47,904 bases of DNA from a virus, in the IMG/VR virus record IMGVR_UViG_3300022745_000045, positions 1-47,904 of that record; one strand, given 5' to 3'. Below the pieces are notes generated by a model. It was given only the letters and a program-made list of their open reading frames with translations. It was not told where the DNA came from and did not search any database. Within the stretch, counting starts at the first letter, position 1. The number at the start of each line of letters is the position of its first letter. The translations under genes were made by a program, and so were the position numbers. Below are positions 15,470 to 24,496 of this stretch, one piece after another.

Positions 15470-16212
15470 GGTGCCACCAGCCATGTCAGCGAAGGGGGCG
15501 GCGACGGCGACCCGCCGTGCACGATGCCGCTCGCGAGCGATGTCGGCGTGATTCCGACTCCGAGTTGCCCGCCGGTGTGCGCGAGCGAGCACTGCCCCGC
15601 GCCGACGGACGTGAACGCGCCGCCCTTCGCATCCCACGAGAATCCGCAGACGCCGCCGGCGAACGTGCCGCTGAACCCCGACGGTCCGAGTTGCACGGTG
15701 CCAACCCAGGTCGCGCGGCCGTTGGCGTCGAGGTTGTTCGGGTCGTATGTTGTGAGTTCGACGATGCCCGTGCGCGGGTCGACAGCGATGAGCGAGCCCA
15801 TCGCGGTTGTCAGCGAAATCGCGCCGTTCTCGTCGACTCCCACGAAGGACTGAGGGCCATCCTTGACGCCGCCGCGCACAGCCCACGCATCCGCCGCGAG
15901 GTAGATTTGCACGCCCGCGAGCGAGCCAGAATCCCACAGCGCCGCGTACGGCTGCGCAGGGTCGCCGCCTTCGAATCCGAGGCGAACGCGCGCGCCCTTC
16001 GGCACGACCACCTTGAGCCCCGGAATGCCGTTGCGGATGCGCACGCCGGTCAGGTCCGCGAGCACCTTGCCGGCGCGCGGGTTGTCCGGGCGCACGTCTA
16101 CCGTGCCGTCGTCGGCCTGTGAGACGACCGTCGCCGGATAGAGCGCGTGGTAGTCGAAGCGCGAGGTGAGCGCCTCGACGATCGAACGCAGGCTAGTCGC
16201 GAGGTCACGCAT
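15466..16212 (-). CDS. gpV-like baseplate spike protein
   Basis: The 248-residue product has an N-terminal helix, an OB-like domain (YPATVVSQADDGTVDVRPDNP, then VRIRNGIPGLKVVVPKGARV and RLGFEGGDPAQPYAALWDSG) typical of the gpV/gp5 spike family, and a beta-rich C-terminal region that would form the trimeric needle. It ends in a Pro-rich segment. It overlaps the upstream hub gene by 8 bases. Confidence 0.75.
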   Translation of the reverse strand: MRDLATSLRSIVEALTSRFDYHALYPATVVSQADDGTVDVRPDNPRAGKVLADLTGVRIRNGIPGLKVVVPKGARVRLGFEGGDPAQPYAALWDSGSLAGVQIYLAADAWAVRGGVKDGPQSFVGVDENGAISLTTAMGSLIAVDPRTGIVELTTYDPNNLDANGRATWVGTVQLGPSGFSGTFAGGVCGFSWDAKGGAFTSVGAGQCSLAHTGGQLGVGITPTSLASGIVHGGSPSPPPSLTWLVAP

Positions 16213-16873
16213 ACCGCACCTCGGTCCGCATACCACGAACGTCGATGCGATGCTCCACGGCCGCGATGCGGATGCCGCCGATCGTCTGGCCCGGGCGCGC
16301 CGCGAGCGAGTCGACCGCGTACGTCGCCCAGCCGATGCCGGCGTCCGAGTCCATCGAGGTGATCGGAGGGTCCGCAGCGTCGAGCGGCGAGGGTTGCCAC
16401 GCGTACGCGCCGAACCAAATCGAGCCGTCATCGAGCACGGTCCACGTCGAGATTGCCTGCTCGTCGCACAACGCATCGAACGCCGCGCCTGCGGTGCCCG
16501 CGATGCGCGCCCACGCGTCGAGCGTGCCGGCCGGGAACGTCGCCGAGGTCGAGAGCACCTCGCCCGCTGCGCGGCACGTCGCGCTCGCGATGGCGCTCGG
16601 CGTGACCTTGCGGAGCGTCGTCGGGGCGAGCGGCTTCGAGAGCCCACCACGGCCGCCCACGAGGCGCATGGACGTGCGGTTGGTCATGCCGACGCTGTAG
16701 TCTCCGCAGCGCACGACGGAGCCCGTCAGCGTGGCGCCAGGGGCGTCGAATACGACGACGCCCGCGAGCGTCGTCGGGGCTTCATCGCTCACGACGTCGG
16801 CGAACCATGCGCCTCGAGGTGTCATGCGCACGACCGCCTCGAGTACGCGGTAGCCCGCGACGGTGGCGCTCAC
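16205..16873 (-). CDS. baseplate hub-like protein
   Basis: The 222-residue product is encoded just upstream of the spike, where P2 gpD-type hub proteins normally lie. It is beta-rich, with SIWFGAYAWQPSPLDAADPP and a C-terminal PGQTIGGIRIAAVEHRIDV segment that fits hub-type sequences. No full-length family match is certain. GTG start, 4-base overlap. Confidence 0.55.
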   Translation of the reverse strand: MSATVAGYRVLEAVVRMTPRGAWFADVVSDEAPTTLAGVVVFDAPGATLTGSVVRCGDYSVGMTNRTSMRLVGGRGGLSKPLAPTTLRKVTPSAIASATCRAAGEVLSTSATFPAGTLDAWARIAGTAGAAFDALCDEQAISTWTVLDDGSIWFGAYAWQPSPLDAADPPITSMDSDAGIGWATYAVDSLAARPGQTIGGIRIAAVEHRIDVRGMRTEVRYA

Positions 16874-17553
16874 GGCGTCGACCCTCCCGAGCTCGGCTTG
16901 ACCGCGCGCCATGCCGCACTCGGCTGCGGCGAGCCGAACGCGCCGACGCCACCGGTCGCGTCGAAGCCCGACGGCAGATACGTCGGACGCGCCGCGCTGG
17001 CCGTGCCCGCGAAATTGAACCCATCGGCACCCGTGGTCGCACCGTACGCGCTGAGTGCGTTCGTGCCGTTCAGGCCGACGCCCTTCGTGATCGGCGCCGA
17101 GACGCTCTTCTTGGGCGGCGGTGCGAACTCGATCAATCGGATGGTGAGATACGAGATACCGCGCACGCCCGGAATCGTCGGCCCTTCGCAGTCGAGGTAG
17201 AGCAGCGACGTCAGCCCCCACAGGGCCAGAATCGGGTGCGAGTAGTCGTGCGGAGCCGGCGCGCCGCCCTTCGAACGCGGGCGAATCTCGGTCAGAAACG
17301 GCTCGATTCGAGCGAACTGCGTCGGCGACCAGATGCGCAGTTTGATCGCGACGCGCGAGAGCTTGCGACCGTTGAAGCCGATGGTCGCGCCCTGCACGCC
17401 CGACGCCTCGCGCTCGTCGATTTTCACAGAGTCCGTCGGCTTGAGGTCGTCGACGATGCCCGGTGCGAGCAGCGTGAGCCCGGTGGAGCTGGCGACGCGT
17501 AGCGCGTCCCACTCCATCGGCTCGTCGTTCCAGTACGGCGCGGACGTGCTCAC
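16870..17553 (-). CDS. tail protein between tape measure and hub
   Basis: The 227-residue product has a first half with alternating beta strands (LTEIRPRSKGGAPAPHDYSHPILALWG, shortened here to its outline) and a Gly/Ala/Thr-rich C-terminal part. By position it equals the LysM-type or DNA-circularisation-type proteins following tape measures, but no LysM motif is visible. Function is inferred as baseplate/tail. Confidence 0.5.
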   Translation of the reverse strand: MSTSAPYWNDEPMEWDALRVASSTGLTLLAPGIVDDLKPTDSVKIDEREASGVQGATIGFNGRKLSRVAIKLRIWSPTQFARIEPFLTEIRPRSKGGAPAPHDYSHPILALWGLTSLLYLDCEGPTIPGVRGISYLTIRLIEFAPPPKKSVSAPITKGVGLNGTNALSAYGATTGADGFNFAGTASAARPTYLPSGFDATGGVGAFGSPQPSAAWRAVKPSSGGSTP

Positions 17554-19337
17554 GTTGCACCTATCTGAATGCCGGTCCCGTCGAAGAGCGACTCGACCTC
17601 ACGCCGAATCCGCGCCGCGAGGTCGTCTGCACGCCGTTCGTCCATCCCGGTGCCGCGCGCGTCGATGTTGATCGTGAACGACGGCGCCGCACCCTCCGAG
17701 CCACCACGCGAGCCCGACGAGCCCGACGCGGACAGCGACGCAATCGAGAGCACCGGAGCCGCGTCGAAGCGCTCCGCGCCCGATTCGAGGCCGCGCCCGA
17801 AGCCCTCCGCGGTGTACATGCCCAGCTGCATCATCACGCGCGACGGCGATGCGATGCCGAGGACCTTCTTGACGCCTTCGGGCAGCTGCATCGCGAGGTC
17901 CTTGAAGCCCGCGAGCAAGCCACTCCAAGCGCCCTTGATGCCCTGCCAGAGCCCGTCGACGAGCCGTGTCCCCGTGCCCGTCATCGCGCCGTAGAGGTCG
18001 CCGAGCGACGCGAGCACGACGGTCGCGATGGTCGCCCCGAGCGTGTACAGCGTGCCGAGGAAGAGCCAGAAGGCCTCTTGGATTCGGAACATGACGCGAA
18101 TGAGCGGCGTCATGATTTCGATGAATCCTAGGACGTTCGTCGACACCGTGACGACCGCCGTCGCAATCTGAACAAGCACGCCAGCGAACGCCGCGCCCGA
18201 CGCTTGACCCGTAGTTCCGAACGTGCGCGCGAGTTGCTCTCCGAGCGCCGAGAGCGCGGGCTGCATCGTCTGCCAGCCGGCGCGGATGCTCACAACGAAG
18301 TCGCGCGCGAACACATACGCGTCGTGAAGCGCGGCGCCAAAGCGCTGGATATTTTCGGGCGTGAACGCCTGACGGATCAAGTCCGACCCGCCCGCGAGCA
18401 CGCCGCCGAAGAGCTCGTTGAACGTCGCGCGCAAGGCGTCGCCGGCGACGCTGCCTTTCGCGAGCGACGTGTTGATGAAGCCGAGCAAGTCCTTCACCGG
18501 GCCAATGTCGACGTCCTGGAACAGCTGATCGACGCGCGACTTGAAGGTCGACATCGCGCCGCCGAGGGACGATTGGCCGAACAAGAGCGTCGCTTGGCCA
18601 AGCGGCCCGCCCTTGTCGGTGTTCGCCCTGACCGTGTCCATGATGGCCGCGATGGCTTCGGTCGACTTGATCTGGCCTTCTGAGATGGCTTGCCGGACAG
18701 CGTCGACGCTCGTCCCGCGCGACGTGGCGAGCTGTTGTAGAAGTTGTTTCGACCCCGCGCCCGCAGCGCCGCCGGCGACCGAGAGCCGCTCGAGTTCTTC
18801 GCCGCCGAGCTTGCCCATCGCGTTGATCTTGGAAATGATCGCCGTGAGGTCTTTCAGCTTCTGCGCGCCCTCGTCGCCCTGCACGGCCGCGACGTCGGAG
18901 ATGGCCGCGAAGATGTTCTCAGCCTCGTTCTGCTTGAAGCCGCCGGCGAGCAGCGTCTTGAAGACGCCCATGACTTCGTTGGTCTTGAATGGGGCCTTAT
19001 CGGCGATCGCCTCGATGGCCGCGTACGTGTCCGTCGCCGCCTGCCGCGAGCCGAGCATGAGTTCGAACGATCGAAGCATGTCGTCTTTGAACGACGCGGC
19101 GTCCAACGCCATCTTGGCGCCCGCGACGATGAGGCCGGTCACCGCGACCGCCGAGATTTTCGCCGCCGTCGTGAGCACGTGCAGCGCCGACGTGAGCGCG
19201 TCGACGCCGAACGTCGCGGCGCTCCCGAGCGCCTTGCCCGTGACGCCGATCGACTCCAGCGACCGAACGATGCCCGCGGCCGGACCGCTTACGCGGTCGA
19301 CCAGCTTGAGCACCCATTCGACCGTGTCTGTCGCCAC
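17550..19337 (-). CDS. tape measure protein
   Basis: The 595-residue product has a long helical N-terminal half with the tape-measure domain features LMLGSRQAATDTYAAIEAIA, PFKTNEVMGVFKTLLAGGF and KINAMGKLGGEELERLSVAG. Hydrophobic helices follow (about residues 380-460) and a C-terminal region with ASPSRVMMQLGMYTAEGFGRG, a hallmark of tape measures. At about 0.15 nm per residue it predicts a tail near 90 nm. It lies directly after the frameshifted chaperones. GTG start. Confidence 0.85.
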   Translation of the reverse strand: MATDTVEWVLKLVDRVSGPAAGIVRSLESIGVTGKALGSAATFGVDALTSALHVLTTAAKISAVAVTGLIVAGAKMALDAASFKDDMLRSFELMLGSRQAATDTYAAIEAIADKAPFKTNEVMGVFKTLLAGGFKQNEAENIFAAISDVAAVQGDEGAQKLKDLTAIISKINAMGKLGGEELERLSVAGGAAGAGSKQLLQQLATSRGTSVDAVRQAISEGQIKSTEAIAAIMDTVRANTDKGGPLGQATLLFGQSSLGGAMSTFKSRVDQLFQDVDIGPVKDLLGFINTSLAKGSVAGDALRATFNELFGGVLAGGSDLIRQAFTPENIQRFGAALHDAYVFARDFVVSIRAGWQTMQPALSALGEQLARTFGTTGQASGAAFAGVLVQIATAVVTVSTNVLGFIEIMTPLIRVMFRIQEAFWLFLGTLYTLGATIATVVLASLGDLYGAMTGTGTRLVDGLWQGIKGAWSGLLAGFKDLAMQLPEGVKKVLGIASPSRVMMQLGMYTAEGFGRGLESGAERFDAAPVLSIASLSASGSSGSRGGSEGAAPSFTINIDARGTGMDERRADDLAARIRREVESLFDGTGIQIGAT

Positions 19338-19344
19338 CGACGCC

Positions 19345-19862
19345 TCACTTCTTGGCCAAAGCAGCGTTCACAGCACCCATGAACCGCGCGACCATCATCG
19401 CGCCGGCATTCGCCTCAATCGAGTCCTCGCGCGCGAGCCATGCCGTGAGCAGCGGCCCGCCGACTACCGGGCTGTCGAGCCCAGCGAGCGCGAGGTCTAC
19501 AGTTTTTTTGCCGTCGCGGCCCCCTCGCCCGCGGCAATCGCCATCGCCTGACCAGCGATGCGCGAGGCGAGCGCCGGGTAGAGCTTGAAGAGCGTTGCTA
19601 GTTCGTCGGTGCCGGGCGCGACGACGAGCTTGATCGCCAGCTGCGCGAGCACCGTCGAGCGGTCGGCGGCGCGGTCGAGCTTGCCGTTGATCAGAGGCCG
19701 GTACTCGACCTCCGTCGGCGCGCGGAACACCACCGCGACGCCATCGTCGGGGACGTCGAGCGCGTACAGCCGCACGCCGGGCGATGCGGCCTTGAGCGCC
19801 GCAACTTGGTCGCGCGTGAGGTACGCGCTCGGAGTGTCCTCGCTGTCGATGGGCTCGGTCAC
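19345..19862 (-). CDS. tail assembly chaperone GT-type, -1 frameshift product
   Basis: Slipping back one base on the A-run at 19503-19509 joins the first 120 codons of the short chaperone to 52 codons (TVDLALAGLDSPVVGGPLLT ... AALAKK) ending at 19345-19347. The -1 frame is open over exactly the gap before the tape measure and looks coding: it is helical, carries WLAREDSIEANAGAMM and has no Arg/Ser-rich out-of-frame texture. This is the conserved lambda gpG/gpGT arrangement, in which the minor longer product recruits tail tube protein to the tape measure. Confidence 0.8.
19497..19862 (-). CDS. tail assembly chaperone G-type
   Basis: The 121-residue zero-frame product (SAYLTRDQVAALKAASPGVR, then VVFRAPTEVEYRPLINGKLD and FKLYPALASRIAGQAMAIA) starts at GTG 19862 and stops with TAG just after the A-run. 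It lies between tube and tape-measure genes as expected. It should coat the tape measure before tube polymerisation. Confidence 0.75.
   Translation of the reverse strand: MTEPIDSEDTPSAYLTRDQVAALKAASPGVRLYALDVPDDGVAVVFRAPTEVEYRPLINGKLDRAADRSTVLAQLAIKLVVAPGTDELATLFKLYPALASRIAGQAMAIAAGEGAATAKKL
19503..19509 (-). promoter_or_regulatory. slippery heptamer for -1 ribosomal frameshifting
   Basis: On the minus strand this is A-AAA-AAA followed by C, read GCA AAA AAA CTG TAG in the zero frame. It fits the X-XXY-YYZ rule perfectly, and the zero-frame stop is two codons downstream, so slippage directly controls the ratio of the two chaperones. The region downstream is GC-rich and could fold. Confidence 0.8.
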
Positions 19863-20311
19863 GAAATCACCTTGTCGATCATGGTCAGACCATCGTACTC
19901 GATCGGCGCGATGACGATGAGGTCGACCTTCACCGAGAGCCCATCGGCGCCCGGCTTGTAGTCCTTGGCGTTACCCTTGATGCGCACGCTGGGAAGAACG
20001 TCGACGTGGCTCGTCCCGTTCTCGTCGTAGAGCACGGTGATCGGGAACGTTTTCACGCCGAATCCGTCGCCGAGCGCCGCGATCAACGCGTACCAGTCGG
20101 CGAGGTACACTTCGAGCGAGGCCTCGGGCTTGTACTGCCCGCGCGTGACGCCGACGGCCTGCGCGAAGGTGCCGTACTGAAGCTCACCTTCGAGGCTGTC
20201 CTTGTAGCTGATCGACTTGAAGCCGCCGTAGGGCGTCGCGCCGAGCATCGCCGTGATCGACGAGAAGTCGTACATCACGCCGTTGACGAGAGGGTATTGG
20301 GGAGCGGTCAC
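19859..20311 (-). CDS. tail tube protein
   Basis: The 150-residue product has FSSITAMLGATPYGGFKSIS at its start and a beta-rich body (SLEVYLADWYALIAALGDG, then LPSVRIKGNAKDYKPGADG) typical of Mu- or P2-like tube proteins. It sits between sheath and chaperones. The GTG start has GGAGG seven bases upstream. Confidence 0.7.
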   Translation of the reverse strand: MTAPQYPLVNGVMYDFSSITAMLGATPYGGFKSISYKDSLEGELQYGTFAQAVGVTRGQYKPEASLEVYLADWYALIAALGDGFGVKTFPITVLYDENGTSHVDVLPSVRIKGNAKDYKPGADGLSVKVDLIVIAPIEYDGLTMIDKVIS

Positions 20312-20326
20312 GATGTGCCTCCAGCC

Positions 20327-21805
20327 TTACGCGGCGATGACGGTCGGATTGACGAAGCTGATGTTCACGAGAATCGTCTCGACGTACCCGAGCGGCACGA
20401 TGCCGAGCTGCGCGACGAGCTGCTTCGTCGAGAGGATGTTGTTGTCCCTGGTGACCTGGAACGAAACGAAGCTCGCGCGCTGGACGCCGCCCGTCTGCGT
20501 GAGCACGCCGCGCAGTTGGAGGAGCGTGTTCTTCTCGATGCCGAGCGCGCTTTGCTGCGAAATGAATCCGGTTGTCTTGTCGACGATCACGGCGCTCCCG
20601 AGCACCGGCGCGAGCGCGGCGAAGGCCGTCGACTTCGCGAGGTTCATCACGTTGTTGTGCTCGATGGAGTTCAGGTCGCTGCCCGCCGCGGCGAGCGTCG
20701 GCGCGTTGCAGCCGTAGAAGCCCTGCAATCCCGCCATCGTCGTGAGCGTGCAGAAATTCGCGGTGTTGAGCGCGGGTCGCGTGGCGCTGTCCGTGTCGAT
20801 CGAGATGATCCCCGGATCGATCACGACGTTGCGCGCCCACGTCGTCTGCGCGAGGTCGACGAGCCGCGACTTGCCGACGAACGGCCACGCGACCGAGCGC
20901 GGGACCGAGAAGCCGTCGAGGGTGTTCGGCTGCGTCTGCATGCCCGCCGTCGCGCCCACGTCGGAGGCGACCGTACTCGCAAAGGCCGCGATGATGAGGC
21001 CGTCGCTCGTCGAGTTCGCGGCGACGCGCGGCCCGTCGATGAACGCGTCGACGAAGCGCGTGCGGGTCGCCTGTGTGCCGATGGCCGTCTCGAGCGCGGC
21101 CACGCGCGACGCGTAGGCCGTCGCCGACGCGCTGTCGCTCGTGCCCATGTCCGACCCGACGATGTGAATCATCTGGTACGGGTTGTTGGGCGTGAACGCG
21201 GCCGTGATTGCGGCGCCCATGTCGCTCGTCGAGAACGTGGGCTCGTACGCGGTGAACGAGTACGTGTCACCGGCCACGAACGTCGTGGCGGAAGTCACGA
21301 ACGTCACCGCGAGGCCCGTCTCCAGGGTGACGCTCGCGGCCGTCGTGCGCGTCGTGCTCCACGTCGTGCCGTTGTCCTTCGAGAATTGGAACGTCGCGGT
21401 GCCGACCACGCCGCCCGAGATGAATTTGACGATCCACTGCCCGTGGTCCCACGCGCTGTAGTGCGTGCCGTCCGTCGGGCCCGACGCGACGACGCCGAAC
21501 GTTCCGGTGCTCGTCCCGACGTGCGTGACGTTGCTCGGAAGCGAGAGGTACGTCGGCGTGATCGGAACGACGAACACTTGCGCGTTGGCGCGCGACAGCT
21601 GGTACTGCACGGCCTCGGAGAGCGGCCCGATGCCGAGGTCCGTCGCGGCCTGCGACGAGCTCGCCGAGCCCGCGTAGCTGTACACCGCGTTCGGAGTGCC
21701 CGCGGAACAGATGCCGAACATCACGACGAGCACGCCGATGCCGGTCTGGACCTGGCCCAACGCGCGCGTGTTGACGTTGAAGGAAATCGAGGGGGCGGTT
21801 GCCAT
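20327..21805 (-). CDS. tail sheath protein (DUF2586-like)
   Basis: The 492-residue product is the contractile sheath. It starts PSISFNVNTRALGQVQTG, has a middle with ATFQFSKDNGTTWSTTRTTA (an inserted beta domain) and a conserved C-terminal part with SVPRSVAWPFVGKSRLVDLA, NFCTLTTMAGLQGFYGCNAP, then DLNSIEHNNVMNLA. This layout is that of the DUF2586 sheath family. The ATG follows GAGG at a fitting distance. It implies a myovirus. Confidence 0.8.
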   Translation of the reverse strand: MATAPSISFNVNTRALGQVQTGIGVLVVMFGICSAGTPNAVYSYAGSASSSQAATDLGIGPLSEAVQYQLSRANAQVFVVPITPTYLSLPSNVTHVGTSTGTFGVVASGPTDGTHYSAWDHGQWIVKFISGGVVGTATFQFSKDNGTTWSTTRTTAASVTLETGLAVTFVTSATTFVAGDTYSFTAYEPTFSTSDMGAAITAAFTPNNPYQMIHIVGSDMGTSDSASATAYASRVAALETAIGTQATRTRFVDAFIDGPRVAANSTSDGLIIAAFASTVASDVGATAGMQTQPNTLDGFSVPRSVAWPFVGKSRLVDLAQTTWARNVVIDPGIISIDTDSATRPALNTANFCTLTTMAGLQGFYGCNAPTLAAAGSDLNSIEHNNVMNLAKSTAFAALAPVLGSAVIVDKTTGFISQQSALGIEKNTLLQLRGVLTQTGGVQRASFVSFQVTRDNNILSTKQLVAQLGIVPLGYVETILVNISFVNPTVIAA

Positions 21806-21817
21806 CGGTGATGCCTC

Positions 21818-22336
21818 TCAGATGAACGTGCTGTCGACCTGGTCGGTTTCGACCACGACGGTTGTTTTCGTGTCGTTTCCGACGGATGTGGACGGCGACG
21901 GATAGGGCGCCGGGGGCGTCGTGCCGGGCAGGATGGCCTTTGCGAAAGGCAGAGTGACGACGAGCATGACCGTGAGAACGAACCCGGTCTGCGCCCACGT
22001 CGGCTCGGTCCACACGGACGATTGAACCGTGTAGTTGCGCCCTTGGAGGTACTGCCGCGCCGAGGTCACGAGCGCTTGCCGCATCTTCTCGCAATCGGAT
22101 TCGACTTGGCCCCAGCAGTGAAACGCAATCTGGTGATCATCCGCCGAGAACGATCGCGGGTTGCCCTGCGTCCGAAGCGGAGCCTCGACGATGTCCACGC
22201 GCTCGACGACGTACCGCGGCCAGATGTTGTTCTGCGGCAGGTTGCGCCGATTGACGATGAAGAGCCCGACGGGCGTCAGGGCCGTTTGCATCGCCGCGAT
22301 GAAGGCCGTCGCCGGCGCGAGGTCCGGCGTGGTCAC
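21818..22336 (-). CDS. tail terminator / head-tail completion protein
   Basis: The 172-residue product begins PDLAPATAFIAAMQTALTPV, continues NIWPRYVVERVDIVEAPL and DDHQIAFHCWGQVESDCEKM, a pattern like small tail-terminator proteins, and ends in a Pro/Ser/Thr-rich tail. The gene order (virion morphogenesis, this gene, sheath, tube) supports the role. GTG start overlapping the previous stop. Confidence 0.55.
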   Translation of the reverse strand: MTTPDLAPATAFIAAMQTALTPVGLFIVNRRNLPQNNIWPRYVVERVDIVEAPLRTQGNPRSFSADDHQIAFHCWGQVESDCEKMRQALVTSARQYLQGRNYTVQSSVWTEPTWAQTGFVLTVMLVVTLPFAKAILPGTTPPAPYPSPSTSVGNDTKTTVVVETDQVDSTFI

Positions 22337-22833
22337 GCGAGCACCTGGCGGACCATGGCGCGCGCCACCGCGACGAACGCGAGCGACCACTTCGAAGGCA
22401 CGCCGCCCGCGCGCGTCGGCACCATCGGGCGCGCCGGGATGGTGACCTTCTTCGTTTGAACCCAGCCGCCGCCCGGCAACCTGAAGCGCAGAAACGCCCC
22501 GCGCTTCGGCGTGATGGTGCGCCCGCGTTGGTGCACGTCCGCCCATCGTCCGCCCGGTCCGCCCGCGCCAAGAACGACGTTGGTCCCCTCGACGCGAGAT
22601 GCGAAGCTCGCGCGCAAGAGCCCCTTGTCCTGAAGGATGCGCCCCTTACGGACTTGCAGCGGAGCCCACGGGTTGCCGTACGGGTCGGACTCTTGCCGAA
22701 AGCCCAAGAGCACGCGCGAGAGCGCCTCTTTGCCGACCTGCGCGGCGATGCGAGGCAACGCGCCCGGAATGTGGACGACCTTGCGGGCGACCGATTCCAG
22801 CGTCGCGCTGCCCATGGTGAGCTGCACGCTCAT
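22333..22833 (-). CDS. Mu gpG-like virion morphogenesis protein
   Basis: The 166-residue product carries the family pattern: IPRIAAQVGKEALSRVLLGF-like start, DPYGNPWAPLQVRKGRILQD, then LLRASFASRVEGTNVVLG, GGRWADVHQRG and a basic PARPMVP end (exact text differs slightly at the junctions). The 'W ... K ... L ... G LR SF' order is typical of phage virion morphogenesis proteins (tail completion). Mu-like neighbours on both sides agree. Confidence 0.7.
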   Translation of the reverse strand: MSVQLTMGSATLESVARKVVHIPGALPRIAAQVGKEALSRVLLGFRQESDPYGNPWAPLQVRKGRILQDKGLLRASFASRVEGTNVVLGAGGPGGRWADVHQRGRTITPKRGAFLRFRLPGGGWVQTKKVTIPARPMVPTRAGGVPSKWSLAFVAVARAMVRQVLA

Positions 22834-23258
22834 CGCGTGAACCCATCCGTGCGGTACCCGCGCGACGGAGCCGTGGTCACGAGTCCGCCCGACTCCGCAT
22901 CGTCGTCCGTCGACGAATCGACGACCAACGGTTGCGCGACTTCGCCCTTCGACACTCTTTCGAGCCACTCGATCGCGTTGCGGCGACGAGTCTCGAAAAG
23001 CGCCTCGCTCCCCTCGACGTTGTGACCACGCGTGTCCGCGAGGTCGCACCCTGCGATGATGCACACCGCGCGCGACAAGTCCGTGCCCCACTCGAGTAGT
23101 GGGAGCGTGAACTGGTCGGCGTAGTAGCCGCTCGCGAGGTCGCTCGCGCCTTGCAGCGCGATAGTGATTTGGCCGTCGTCGAATACGCCCGCAAACATGC
23201 CAGCCTGGACGCCCCAGATAGCAAACTGCGAGAGCGTTGCGTAGACGACGCCAGCCAC
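22830..23258 (-). CDS. Mu gp36-like head-tail protein (DUF1320)
   Basis: The 142-residue product reads VYATLSQFAIWGVQAGMF, then ITIALQGASDLASGYYADQF, and LSRAVCIIAGCDLADTRGHN with FETRRRNAIEWLERVSKGE. This fits the DUF1320/gp36 family in order and length. It is thought to join head to tail. GTG start, 3 bases after the previous stop. Confidence 0.7.
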   Translation of the reverse strand: MAGVVYATLSQFAIWGVQAGMFAGVFDDGQITIALQGASDLASGYYADQFTLPLLEWGTDLSRAVCIIAGCDLADTRGHNVEGSEALFETRRRNAIEWLERVSKGEVAQPLVVDSSTDDDAESGGLVTTAPSRGYRTDGFTR

Positions 23259-23261
23259 GGG

Positions 23262-23507
23262 TCAGACCTTCTTTCGCTTCGGCTTCGCGGGCTCGATGGG
23301 CGCCAGCGGGGGCGCCGGCGGCTGCGGCTCGCGCAACTGAATTGCGCCCTTCGCGGACTCGACCTGGAGCTCGGCGAGCTTGTCCTCGTCGACCTCGAAG
23401 GCCGTCCACACGTTCGGCACACGCATGCCGGCGGTCCACAGGTGCGTGACCTGCGACCCGCCGACGTGCAGCGTGCAACGCGCCTCGATTTGGCGAGTGT
23501 CGCTCAT
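23262..23507 (-). CDS. small Mu gp35-region protein
   Basis: The 81-residue product lies between the capsid and gp36-like genes, as small accessory proteins do in Mu-like heads. Its N-terminal half is beta-like (RCTLHVGGSQVTHLWTAGMR) and its C-terminal half is Pro-rich with a basic end (PAKPKRKKV). No family is recognised with confidence. Confidence 0.5.
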   Translation of the reverse strand: MSDTRQIEARCTLHVGGSQVTHLWTAGMRVPNVWTAFEVDEDKLAELQVESAKGAIQLREPQPPAPPLAPIEPAKPKRKKV

Positions 23508-23517
23508 CGTGCGCTCC

Positions 23518-24480
23518 TCACGGGGTGCACTTGGCGATGCATTGCCAGATGAGATAGCCCGGCGCGCCTCGCGCGTAGACGCCGATCTGGAGCTGGTCGT
23601 TCTCGTAGACGCTCGGGTCGGCCGGGTTGAAACGCGGGATGATCTGCGGCGCGATGCGCGTCTGCCAGACGAGGCCCTTGACCGGCTTGGAGTCGTCGGA
23701 GAGGTACCACGCGCCGGGCGTGTCGCCGGAGCCGTTGGTCAGCTCGTCGTACACCACGAGGTCCGCGGTCCCCTTGTAGATGTTGGTCTGGCCGCCGACC
23801 TGCGCGTTGGTGGAGTCCGTGAGGTACTGCGACGCGATTTGGTCGGACATCAGGATCTGACGCGCCATCGGCTCGAGCGACGGCGGGACGATGAGCTTGG
23901 TCGGCTTGATTCCGAGCGGCTGGCCGTCGGCACCCTTGAGCGAGCGCATCTGCGAGCGCACATAGCCGTAGTTGGCCGGCGTGAGCGCGCGACCCGTGTA
24001 GAGGTTGGACTGCGTCGGCGACGCGGACTGGTTCGGGTCCTGCGGGTGCGACGCCGAGAAGAAGTAGGCGCCATCGGGCGCGAGCCCGTAGGTGCTGTCG
24101 GTGCCGTGGATCAAGGCGTCCGCGACGATGATGTCCGGCCACTTCGCGGCAGCGATTCCGAGACCCTCGAACACGGGCGCGTAGACACCGAACTGGTCGT
24201 CCTCGATGAGCGTCCGGTCGAGCATGAGGCTCGACGTGTAGCGCCGATTTTGAACGATCTGGTAGCGGGTTTCTAGGTTGGACGCGGTACGCGAGCCCAG
24301 CCACTCGGCGAGCGCGGGAACCTTGTCCATCCAAGGGTAGGTCTGCGAACGCGTGGACGAGGTGACGCCCATGGCGACCTTGTCCCAGGACTTGTCCGCG
24401 ACGAGCTTCTGGTAGCCGGCGCTGAATGACGCGTTAAACGCCGTCAACAGTCCGGGAATCGTTGTTGCATTGAGTTCCAT
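23518..24480 (-). CDS. major capsid protein, Mu gpT-like
   Basis: The 320-residue product matches Mu-type gpT: NATTIPGLLTAFNASFSAGY start, TYPWMDKVPALAEWLGSRTA, then RYQIVQNRRYTSSLMLDRTL and the DDQFGVYAPVFEGLG segment, ending with GLVWQTRIAPQIIPRFNPAD. Its HK97-type fold is expected. It follows the decoration protein gene, as in Mu-like heads. Confidence 0.85.
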   Translation of the reverse strand: MELNATTIPGLLTAFNASFSAGYQKLVADKSWDKVAMGVTSSTRSQTYPWMDKVPALAEWLGSRTASNLETRYQIVQNRRYTSSLMLDRTLIEDDQFGVYAPVFEGLGIAAAKWPDIIVADALIHGTDSTYGLAPDGAYFFSASHPQDPNQSASPTQSNLYTGRALTPANYGYVRSQMRSLKGADGQPLGIKPTKLIVPPSLEPMARQILMSDQIASQYLTDSTNAQVGGQTNIYKGTADLVVYDELTNGSGDTPGAWYLSDDSKPVKGLVWQTRIAPQIIPRFNPADPSVYENDQLQIGVYARGAPGYLIWQCIAKCTP

Positions 24481-24496
24481 GGTGGTTCCCCTCGGC

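Noticed and set aside
15466-16650. Longer 394-codon version of the spike gene
   Set aside because: The first 146 residues are Arg/Ser-rich and overlap the hub gene; ATG 16212 starts the natural protein.
20006-21811. 601-codon plus-strand open frame opposite sheath and tube
   Set aside because: Extremely Arg/Asp/Val-rich composition and no motif; the minus strand encodes a clear tail sheath.
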